This document shows, piece by piece, positions 7,044 to 13,038 of a stretch of DNA of 13,038 nucleotides. The stretch's first letter is position 1; every line of letters begins with the position of its first letter. The notes beneath the pieces are model-generated. The model saw nothing but the letters and a program-made list of their open reading frames with translations, was not told the origin of the DNA and did no database searches. The stretch comes from Fidelibacterota bacterium (GTDB lineage Bacteria > Fidelibacterota > Marinisomatia > SCGC-AAA003-L08 > D37C17). The DNA is taken from contig JABHHG010000073.1 of NCBI GenBank assembly GCA_018671635.1, positions 1 to 13,038 of the forward strand, written 5' to 3'. The position numbers and the translations under genes are program-made.

Positions 7044-7936
7044 TGTTCTCATCTTTGATTTCAAACAGAACTCGCCTTGCACAAATAGGATTAGTTTTTA
7101 CTACCCTTGCGTGGGGCGCAACTTTTGTATTGGTGAAAGAAGGACTGAACCATGCCCAACCATTTTCATTTGGGGCATATCGATTTCTAATAGCCACTAT
7201 TTGTGCCGCACTATTAGTACGTTCAAAAATAATTGATCTCACTAAACAAGAAATTTATGGAGCACTTCTTTGCGGATTCTTCCTCTTTACTGGTTATGCA
7301 TTTCAAAATTTTGGCCTCTGGGAGAACGAATTTTATATCTCAACTACCCCCAGTAAATCCGCATTTATCACCAGTATCAGTATAATAATGGTGCCCCTCA
7401 TGTTGGTTCTGGCTGGATTACAAAAAGTAACAACCAAAATTTGGGTTGCCATCATTCTTGCCACAATTGGACTATATCTACTCTTAGATCCGTCTGGTTC
7501 AGGTATTAGTCTAGGTGACGGGTTAACCTTTGGATGTGCAACTTGTTTTGCCATCCATATCATTATTCAAGATCGATACGCTAAAGGTGGAATCCATGTT
7601 ACTCGCTTTTTCTTTATTCAAGTGGCTGTGGTAACTCTACTATCATTTATCTGTAGTTACTTTTTTGATACTCAACCTCCAACATGGTCACCTGAGTTGA
7701 TTAATGCATTATTGATGACGGGTATTCTTGCCACAACAATTGCCATACTCATTATGGTGTGGGCACAGCAAATATTGAGTCCCAGCCAAACTGCTTTAAT
7801 TTTTAGTCTGGAGCCTGTATTTGCAGCAGTATTTTCATGGATATTAATTGGTGAAATATTAGGATTCTGGGGGTGGGTTGGTGGCGTCTTGGTGGTTATT
7901 GCTGTCGTATGGAGTGAGAGTAAATCTGAAAATTAA
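7043..7936 (+). CDS. DMT-superfamily transporter with two EamA domains
   Basis: This 297-residue integral membrane protein has about ten hydrophobic helices arranged as two EamA repeats (roughly 12-148 and 157-291), the standard layout of drug/metabolite exporters. Typical features are GLVFTTLAWGATFVLVKEGL in the first helix, FGAYRF near 43-48, and in the second repeat LSPSQTALIFSLEPVFAAVFSW followed by a Gly-rich last helix. The family exports amino acids, nucleosides or other small metabolites, and the substrate cannot be read from sequence. ATG at 7043 overlaps the menG stop, so translation is likely coupled and the two form one unit. Its stop abuts the stop of the convergent AI-2E-family gene with no spacer. 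A role tied to quinone synthesis is possible from position only and is not supported by any residue. Confidence 0.9.
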   Translation: MFSSLISNRTRLAQIGLVFTTLAWGATFVLVKEGLNHAQPFSFGAYRFLIATICAALLVRSKIIDLTKQEIYGALLCGFFLFTGYAFQNFGLWENEFYISTTPSKSAFITSISIIMVPLMLVLAGLQKVTTKIWVAIILATIGLYLLLDPSGSGISLGDGLTFGCATCFAIHIIIQDRYAKGGIHVTRFFFIQVAVVTLLSFICSYFFDTQPPTWSPELINALLMTGILATTIAILIMVWAQQILSPSQTALIFSLEPVFAAVFSWILIGEILGFWGWVGGVLVVIAVVWSESKSEN

Positions 7937-9043
7937 TTATAAAAACTTATAATGTTTAAATCCCCATCGTAGTTCTTCAACAATAACTTTTATAATAGCC
8001 GCAACAGGTACTGAAAATAACATTCCAATGGGGCCGGCCATGGCACCACCCACCAAAACCAATATTATCACAAACATGGGGTGAAGCCCCACACTTCCTG
8101 ACATGATGATGGGGGAAACAATAATATTATCGATGAGCTGAATAATTCCAAAAATACCCATAATACTGAATACATACATGAATTGTACTGGCACTACTTG
8201 CTCACTCACTAAATATACAATTACCGCCGTTAGCATCCCTATAATTGGACCAATAAATGGAATCAAATTACTTAATCCCGCTACACATCCAATAATGTAA
8301 GTATAGGGAATATTGATTCCTGTAATCCATTGAAGAATATATAAACCAATCACAGATGTGATCCCCACTGATAATGCTGCCAATAATTGACCTCTGATAT
8401 ATGCACTAATTGAATCACTAATTTTATCTAAAATTTTCATAGTCATTTCAAAATATTGATTGGGAATTGCATGGATGAATGCACGCTTAAAATTTTGACC
8501 ATCCAATAATAAAAAGATCAAAAATACTAAAATAAAAATGAGTGCCATAACAAATGAGCTTACCACAAAAACTAAATTACCCGCTTTGCTAATCATCCCT
8601 TGAATATCAGTCATAATAATTCGCCAAATGTCACCCAATACAGAATCCATTGATATAAGTAGGGCTTGAACTTTTAAAAATAAATACTCTGGTAACAAAT
8701 CTTTTGAAATTATTTCTAACTTTGCTACGAGATTTGAAAATGTATCCATGGTGAGCATGGACTGAATATCCACCGCTTGGCGACTCAATATGGGTCCAAC
8801 TAAATTAAGTACAACAATGAATACAATAATTATAGAAGCCAACACAATGAATACTGACAAGCCTCGCTTTTGAATAATACTCTCTATCCAGTTTACTACC
8901 GGATTCAAAATAATCATACCAATAAAAGCCAATACTAATTGAAAAAGAATTGGGGATGTGAATTCCCAAAGACCAACTGTAATTGCCAATGGAACTATCC
9001 AAAATAAATTGCGAATTAATTTACTCAGGGGAGAGCTATTCAT
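7937..9043 (-). CDS. AI-2E/PerM-family membrane protein (UPF0118)
   Basis: This 368-residue polytopic inner-membrane protein belongs to the AI-2E exporter-like family (TqsA, YdiK, PerM). Hydrophobic helices lie near 13-48, 63-86, 156-180, 222-242, 247-280, 290-310 and 320-354. A polar stretch at about 87-150 corresponds to the large non-membrane segment of the family. Family landmarks are YIRGQLLAAL (215-224), SNLIPFIGPIIG (258-269) and DNIIVSPIIMSGSVGLHPMF (305-324), followed by a Gly-rich AGPIGMLFSVPVAA. The family has been linked to autoinducer-2 export and, in other members, to Na+/H+ antiport, so the name should not be taken as proof of quorum sensing. No luxS is visible here. Its ATG directly follows the stop of the cNMP-binding gene with no base between, so the two are almost certainly co-transcribed. 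It is the last gene of the minus-strand run. Confidence 0.9.
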   Translation of the reverse strand: MNSSPLSKLIRNLFWIVPLAITVGLWEFTSPILFQLVLAFIGMIILNPVVNWIESIIQKRGLSVFIVLASIIIVFIVVLNLVGPILSRQAVDIQSMLTMDTFSNLVAKLEIISKDLLPEYLFLKVQALLISMDSVLGDIWRIIMTDIQGMISKAGNLVFVVSSFVMALIFILVFLIFLLLDGQNFKRAFIHAIPNQYFEMTMKILDKISDSISAYIRGQLLAALSVGITSVIGLYILQWITGINIPYTYIIGCVAGLSNLIPFIGPIIGMLTAVIVYLVSEQVVPVQFMYVFSIMGIFGIIQLIDNIIVSPIIMSGSVGLHPMFVIILVLVGGAMAGPIGMLFSVPVAAIIKVIVEELRWGFKHYKFL

Positions 9044-9553
9044 TTAAACAGCATCCATCTTAGTCAATAAATCCTTTGTGGATGTTAATCTACTACCCAA
9101 AACAGTGGCTAAATTAAGAAGGATTTTGTTACCTAACTTGGGTGAACATGTAATGATATCTAATAAATCAGAACGGAAAAATGCCACCAATTTACACGGT
9201 GATACTACCACTGCATTGGCGCTACGGTCATCTTCACTAATAAGTGATATCTCACCAAAAAAGTCACCTGAAGTTAATTGAGAAAATTCAATATTTTCAC
9301 CATCTGCTTTAACGCCTTTTATTACCGCTTCACCTTGGAGAATAATATACATGCCTAAACCTGGAGTGCCCGATTGAAATACAAACTCATCAATATCATA
9401 CTCCCGATGATGTACAATTTTTGATACAGAGTTTAACTCACGGTTTGAAAGACCATCAAAAATGGGTACTTGTTTTAATGCCAATATCGTTTGAGATGAC
9501 TCGTTTGAATCAGATTTAAAAATATTATTCCAAAATGCATTCTTTGTTGCCAT
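9044..9553 (-). CDS. Stand-alone cyclic nucleotide-binding domain protein
   Basis: This 169-residue protein consists of a short N-terminal extension (1-25) and one CRP-like cNMP-binding domain (about 27-145), plus a C-terminal helix. The domain begins with VPIFDGLSNRELNSVSKIV. The phosphate-binding cassette is GDFFGEISLISEDDRSANAVV, with Glu101 and Arg110 in the positions that hold the ribose and cyclic phosphate in CRP. Nucleotide binding therefore looks intact. There is no DNA-binding helix-turn-helix and no transmembrane segment, so it should act as a soluble sensor rather than a transcription factor. I chose the ATG at 9553. An in-frame TTG at 9565 would add four residues, but the GGGA just after it makes a fitting Shine-Dalgarno for the ATG. 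The gene sits between terC and the AI-2E-family gene with gaps of 15 and 0 bases. It may modulate one of these membrane proteins, which is inference from position. Confidence 0.88.
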   Translation of the reverse strand: MATKNAFWNNIFKSDSNESSQTILALKQVPIFDGLSNRELNSVSKIVHHREYDIDEFVFQSGTPGLGMYIILQGEAVIKGVKADGENIEFSQLTSGDFFGEISLISEDDRSANAVVVSPCKLVAFFRSDLLDIITCSPKLGNKILLNLATVLGSRLTSTKDLLTKMDAV

Positions 9554-9568
9554 TTTATTTCCCAATCA

Positions 9569-10291
9569 TCATTTAGTTGGATGTGATATTTTACGAACTC
9601 TCAAATTCAACATTTCCACGAAAAATGAAAATGCCATAGCAAAGTAAATATACCCCTTTGGAAAGTGAAAATCTAATCCTTCTGCTACCAAAGTGACTGC
9701 TACCAAAATTAAAAAACTGAGTGCTAACATCTTTACGGTGGGATGTTCATCCACAAAATTACCGATGGCAGTTGCAGATAACATCATAACTCCCACCGAA
9801 ATTATTATGGCCAAAACCATAATTTGTACTTCATCAACTAAACCCACAGCCGTAATTACTGAATCTAATGAAAATACTAAATCGATAACTGCCACTTGAA
9901 GCAACACATTCCCAAAAGTGACCCCCGCTTTATTTACAGAAATTTCTGAGGACTCATTATCTTCCATTGTGTTATGGATTTCATGTGTACTTTTGGCCAA
10001 TAAAAATAGACCTCCACATAGCAAAATCAAATCTCTTCCTGAGATATCATTGCTCAAAATAGTAAATAATGTATCATTCAATTTCATCACCCACGTGATG
10101 GAAAGTAACAATAAAATTCTAGAAATCATGGCTAAAGCCAGCCCAAATGTTCGACCTTGTTTTCGATCTTTTTCAGGTAATCGACCCACTAATACAGAGA
10201 TGAAAATAATATTATCAATACCCAAAATAATTTCAAGGGAGGTTAGGGTTAATAGTGCCACCCACGCATTGGGGTCAGTGAGCCAATCCAT
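9569..10291 (-). CDS. TerC-family integral membrane protein
   Basis: This 240-residue protein has about seven transmembrane helices and the TerC architecture. The first helix carries LEIILGIDNIIF with Glu20, Asp26 and Asn27. The fourth carries IDLVFSLDSV with Asp137, Ser141 and Asp143. These paired acidic motifs inside the membrane are the conserved family signature and are thought to handle metal ions. A short cytosolic loop rich in Glu/Asn (103-120) separates the two halves. Members are associated with tellurium resistance (TerC) and, in better-studied cases (Alx, MeeF/MeeY type), with Mn2+ export or metallation of secreted proteins. The length and the ending FFVEMLNLRVRK fit the short YgdQ-like subgroup. 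No other ter genes are present, so tellurite resistance is unlikely to be its job. Its ATG overlaps the stop of the GT2 gene (TAATG). Confidence 0.93.
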   Translation of the reverse strand: MDWLTDPNAWVALLTLTSLEIILGIDNIIFISVLVGRLPEKDRKQGRTFGLALAMISRILLLLSITWVMKLNDTLFTILSNDISGRDLILLCGGLFLLAKSTHEIHNTMEDNESSEISVNKAGVTFGNVLLQVAVIDLVFSLDSVITAVGLVDEVQIMVLAIIISVGVMMLSATAIGNFVDEHPTVKMLALSFLILVAVTLVAEGLDFHFPKGYIYFAMAFSFFVEMLNLRVRKISHPTK

Positions 10292-11337
10292 TATTTTGCA
10301 CCTTTCAGTTGGTCATAGGTTTTCAATTGTTGTGCAAAATATTGCCATACAATGGACTGAGGATGTAATTTTTTCAATATTTCTGAATCTTTCACTTTGC
10401 GTAATTTCCAAGTTTTCCATCGGCGAGGACCAATAATATGGGGATGTACCAATATCCACCACAGTGCCCGCAGTTGTGCCCACGCATGATTAAGTTTGCT
10501 AGAAAAAGCATATTTGAGTAGGGATAAAACCTCCATCACTAATCGGGGAACAAATAAATAGATGGATACAAAAAAGGAATAATTAGTGAGCATGAGGAGA
10601 ATACTATTACGGTGATTCAAATAGGTTTTTTCTGGGGATCCATAGGCAAGTGTTGCCCCACCCATGTGGTGGATTACCGATTTTGGTTCTACCCATACAG
10701 AATGGCCCATTAAATGACAACGCCAATGGTAATCTATTTCTTCCATGTGGGCAAAAAGGGTTTCATCAAACCCCCCCACTATTTCAAAAACTAACTTTCG
10801 CGTGATGAATGCAGTCCCACTGGCCCAAAATATTTCAACCGAATCATCATATTGACCACTATCTTCCTCTATGGTATCAAAAACTCTCCCTCGTGAAAAC
10901 GGATATGTAAAAATATCCATATATCCACCGGAAGCACCAGCATAGTCAAAGTTTTTTTGTTCGTGATAATTCAAAATTTTGGGTTGGACCGATGAAATAC
11001 TTACATCATCATCTAATTTTTGAATAAGTGGCTCCAACCAATCTTTTTGGTGGATAGTATCATTATTTAAAAATAAGAGGTATTCTCCATTTGCAGATTC
11101 AGCACCAAAGTTACAGCCCCCTGCATACCCCCTATTTGTATCTGAAGTTATGATTTCAACGGTGGAAAACTTCTTTTTAACCGCATTGATACTATCATCA
11201 GTAGAGCCATTATCAACCACCAAAATTTCTACATCTTTATAGGTACACTTGCTTAATGATTCGAGGCATTTGGTAAGAATCTTGGTCCCATTAAAATGGG
11301 GAATGATGATGGATAGTTTAATCGAGATATTTTTCAC
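10291..11337 (-). CDS. Family 2 glycosyltransferase (rhamnosyltransferase-like)
   Basis: This 348-residue enzyme has an N-terminal GT-A domain and a C-terminal extension with a hydrophobic patch (about 247-275) that probably anchors it to the inner membrane. LSIIIPHFNG (8-17) opens the fold. VVDNGSTDDS (40-49) binds the nucleotide, and NRGYAGGCNFG (68-78) and FLNNDT (89-94) supply the DXD-like metal site at Asp93. ASGTAFITRK (172-181), GGFDETLFAHMEEIDYHWR (188-206) and a His-rich VIHHMGG (221-227) complete the acceptor side and catalytic ED motif. This pattern is shared with WbbL/RfbF-type rhamnosyltransferases of polysaccharide synthesis, but donor and acceptor cannot be assigned. The start is GTG at 11337: no ATG precedes the first beta-strand in frame, and no Shine-Dalgarno is seen in the 15-base gap. 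Proximity to a DUF2723 protein suggests a cell-surface glycan or glycoprotein role. Confidence 0.92.
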   Translation of the reverse strand: MKNISIKLSIIIPHFNGTKILTKCLESLSKCTYKDVEILVVDNGSTDDSINAVKKKFSTVEIITSDTNRGYAGGCNFGAESANGEYLLFLNNDTIHQKDWLEPLIQKLDDDVSISSVQPKILNYHEQKNFDYAGASGGYMDIFTYPFSRGRVFDTIEEDSGQYDDSVEIFWASGTAFITRKLVFEIVGGFDETLFAHMEEIDYHWRCHLMGHSVWVEPKSVIHHMGGATLAYGSPEKTYLNHRNSILLMLTNYSFFVSIYLFVPRLVMEVLSLLKYAFSSKLNHAWAQLRALWWILVHPHIIGPRRWKTWKLRKVKDSEILKKLHPQSIVWQYFAQQLKTYDQLKGAK

Positions 11338-11352
11338 TTAGCAGATGATATT

Positions 11353-11976
11353 TTATTCAATAGAAATTACCACATGCTGATCTTCTTGCTCAATATCTAA
11401 TATTACACCCACCTCTGGATTCTCTTTCGCTTGCTGATATATCTCTTCTAAGTCAATCCCTTCTATTAATAGCTTATCCTTGAACTTATTAATAATAAAT
11501 TTATTAATAAATTTCATATTACTTAGATTTAACTTAATCGTATTTTTTTTGTCACTATCTTTTTTAGTAACAACTATTTTGAGTCGAACGCCTTCATCAG
11601 CGACTTCTAATTGATTATCAATTCCTTCTGAAGTTCCAGATGCCTTTTCCTTTTTATCAGAATTCACACTAATCGTATTTTCATCTAATAATAAATGTGA
11701 TACTAAAAATATCCCAAATAAAAGCCATCCTTGCCCATCTACCAATAAAGCGGTACCTTCTGCATTTGTCCCAAACCAGAGCGCCAATGCAAATGAAGTT
11801 GATAGCCCCCCAGATGCTTGTCGAGTGAATTTACGACTCCCATTATTTTTTATAATATCAACTAATCGTTTCATTCGCTTATATAGAGCATATGTAAATA
11901 CAATCCCCAAAATAATCCATAGCCATTCAGGATATTGCCAATCTAGTAAATACCATGTAGTAAATAAAATTGTCAT
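11353..11976 (-). CDS. Two-TM protein with C-terminal YvlB/SHOCT-like domain, function unknown
   Basis: This 207-residue protein has one hydrophobic helix at about 17-33, a basic stretch (KRMKRLVDIIKNNGSRKFTR, 33-52) and a second hydrophobic region at about 57-97 that could hold one or two helices. A charged linker (100-125) leads to a compact soluble domain (about 128-207). That domain starts RLKIVV, continues with an alternating strand NTIKLNLS, a basic amphipathic helix (MKFINKFIINKFKDK), then GIDLEEIYQQAKE, and ends with GVILDIEQEDQHVVISIE. From memory this resembles the C-terminal module of YvlB/SHOCT-like proteins (a strand, an amphipathic helix, a GLDLEEL-type helix and a final acidic strand pair). 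It lacks their usual N-terminal helical hairpin, which membrane segments replace here. The ATG at 11976 has a good AAAAGGA Shine-Dalgarno. Its role is unknown; the neighbours suggest the cell envelope. Confidence 0.75.
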   Translation of the reverse strand: MTILFTTWYLLDWQYPEWLWIILGIVFTYALYKRMKRLVDIIKNNGSRKFTRQASGGLSTSFALALWFGTNAEGTALLVDGQGWLLFGIFLVSHLLLDENTISVNSDKKEKASGTSEGIDNQLEVADEGVRLKIVVTKKDSDKKNTIKLNLSNMKFINKFIINKFKDKLLIEGIDLEEIYQQAKENPEVGVILDIEQEDQHVVISIE

Positions 11977-12007
11977 GAGATTCCTTTTCGCTTAGTTACT
12001 AATAAAT

Positions 12008-13038
12008 TTACGCCTGAGCCTTCAAATATTTCAAGAGTTCTATGGCCTGCTCTTCGTTAGGACTCACCATTAACCACTCTTCTAATTCTTGAATGGCTTT
12101 CTCATATTCTTCAGATTGAGAATAAATTTGGACCAATGCCAATCGAATATCACTGATATATGGGTAGTCAAGTTTCATATTTGAGTATAACCGGATTGCA
12201 TCTTCAGTTGAATTCAATTCATTCACATATACTTGGGCAATATAGAAATAGGTTTCTAAATCCATCCCTTCTCTTGATTCTAATACCTTTAATCGTTTTC
12301 GCAATTCTTCAGGTTCTCCCGCTTGAGTATAAATTCGACCAATCTGAATATCTAATTCAGGTTCAGAAACGGGAATAATATTGGGGGGGAAATAGTCATC
12401 CATATTATGGAGTAGAGAGAGAGATCGAGTCTTTCCATTTTCATCGGATGAGTATAAATCTTCAAGAGCTAATTGTAGAAATCCTGACCGATAGTTCTGA
12501 ACTAATCGTTGAATATTGCTACTAAAATAAACATCATTATTATTCAAATTCGTGTATCGATACAGTCCCTGATTTTCTGCCATATGTTTCTCATAATCAG
12601 CTGCCGAATGGATTATGAAATCAGAATTATTTGTCTCCGTAATATTTATTTTCATCTTATCATAGTTCAAGCGAGGTGACATTTTACCATCGGGAGTTGC
12701 CTTTGTAGTTACGCGATATACCAACCCTTCCATTTCGAGATATTTATCTAACCCCATTCGATTGCTGGGTGAAACGGTAACGGCAAAATAAACAGGACGA
12801 CCATCCTCAATGTCATCTAGAATTTCTAATACCATAATATCCTGAACTCGTAAATAATTACTTATAGTGGGTTTAATTTTAATTTCTAAGGGTTCACCAT
12901 TGAGGTGAATTTTCGCATCAAGATTGGCCCATTCCATGGGGATACCATGTTCTCTAATATTATATCGTATCCCTTCTTTGCTAAAATACGAAGATAGCTG
13001 TTGCTTCATGGATGTCCATTCTTCTGTCCATTTCCCTA
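12008..13038 (-). CDS. DUF2723-family (GT117, protein O-mannosyltransferase-like) C-terminal region with TPRs, start outside window
   Basis: The frame stays open from the Met codon at 13009 to the right edge (upstream codons read GKWTEEWTS), so this is the 3' part of a longer gene and that Met is internal. The visible ~342 residues are the soluble tail. Numbering from that Met, RPVYFAVTVSPSNRMGLDKY (71-90) runs into LEMEGLVYRV, and LYRYTNLNNNDVYFSSNIQR (148-167) into LVQNYRSGFLQLA. Both blocks match what I know of the C-terminal domain of DUF2723 proteins of Bacteroidota and relatives, whose missing N-terminal half would be a multi-TM glycosyltransferase. Residues about 218-333 form helical pairs typical of tetratricopeptide repeats, with AIRLYSNMKLDYPYISDIRL and KAIQELEEWLMVSPNEEQAI as the clearest. 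The likely role is lipid-linked sugar transfer to proteins or glycans outside the inner membrane, consistent with the GT2 gene two positions downstream. Confidence 0.8.
   Translation of the reverse strand, partial: GKWTEEWTSMKQQLSSYFSKEGIRYNIREHGIPMEWANLDAKIHLNGEPLEIKIKPTISNYLRVQDIMVLEILDDIEDGRPVYFAVTVSPSNRMGLDKYLEMEGLVYRVTTKATPDGKMSPRLNYDKMKINITETNNSDFIIHSAADYEKHMAENQGLYRYTNLNNNDVYFSSNIQRLVQNYRSGFLQLALEDLYSSDENGKTRSLSLLHNMDDYFPPNIIPVSEPELDIQIGRIYTQAGEPEELRKRLKVLESREGMDLETYFYIAQVYVNELNSTEDAIRLYSNMKLDYPYISDIRLALVQIYSQSEEYEKAIQELEEWLMVSPNEEQAIELLKYLKAQA

Noticed and set aside
7937..9043. Quorum-sensing (AI-2) export system
   Set aside because: The family name is historical and its members vary in function; no luxS or lsr genes are visible, so a signalling claim is unsupported.
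9554..9565. TTG start of the cNMP-binding gene, four codons upstream
   Set aside because: The ATG at 9553 has a suitable GGGA ribosome-binding site formed by these same bases; the TTG has none.
9569..10291. Tellurite-resistance locus
   Set aside because: Only a TerC-family membrane protein is present; no terA/B/D/E/Z-type genes lie nearby, and the short YgdQ-like form is common housekeeping.
9918..10436. Open frame of 172 codons on the + strand
   Set aside because: It is antisense to the well-supported TerC gene and the end of the GT2 gene, has no recognisable domain and no ribosome-binding site, and looks like a shadow of low stop-codon density.
11490..11525. AT-rich repeated TTTATTAATAA-like tract
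   Set aside because: It looks like a repeat at DNA level but encodes the Lys/Ile/Asn/Phe amphipathic helix of the two-TM protein; codon usage explains it.
12160..12378. Open frame of 72 codons on the + strand
   Set aside because: It is antisense to the TPR tail of the DUF2723 gene and has no supporting features.

Overview
The window is an AT-rich, very densely packed bacterial chromosome segment. Protein-coding genes cover nearly all of it, and the two longest non-coding stretches are about 120 bases each. The gene set fits a Gram-negative marine bacterium that makes menaquinone. A protein with the C-terminal aromatic residue of outer-membrane beta-barrels implies an outer membrane. A DUF2723-type glycosyltransferase tail with TPRs, and the protein sequences generally, resemble the FCB group. 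I infer Candidatus Marinimicrobia (SAR406 / Neomarinimicrobiota) or a relative; this assignment is tentative and nothing in the window proves it. I see no mobile element, CRISPR array, tRNA or rRNA.

Layout. (1) 1-933 (+): 3' part of a probable outer-membrane beta-barrel gene, cut by the left edge and followed by a strong intrinsic terminator. (2) 1057-2307 (+): a DAACS-family dicarboxylate/acidic amino acid symporter. Its stop overlaps the stop of the convergent menH. (3) 6210-2304 (-): a tight menaquinone operon in the order menF, menD, menH. (4) 6330-7936 (+): menG/ubiE methyltransferase and a translationally coupled EamA-type exporter, divergent from menF across a shared ~119-base promoter region. 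(5) 13038-7937 (-): a six-gene co-directional run with gaps of 0-31 bases. In transcription order it holds a DUF2723 glycosyltransferase tail (cut by the right edge), a two-TM protein with a YvlB/SHOCT-like C-terminal domain, a GT2 glycosyltransferase, a TerC-family membrane protein, a stand-alone cyclic-nucleotide-binding protein, and an AI-2E/PerM-family membrane protein.

How the genes fit together. MenF makes isochorismate from chorismate, MenD adds the succinyl-semialdehyde unit from 2-oxoglutarate, and MenH eliminates pyruvate. MenG, transcribed the other way, methylates demethylmenaquinone in the last step of the pathway. menC, menE, menB and menA are not in this window. The minus-strand run starts with envelope glycosylation functions and continues into membrane transport or ion homeostasis, with a cNMP sensor between two membrane proteins. 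Both convergent gene pairs overlap or abut with no room for a separate terminator, which suggests a streamlined genome.
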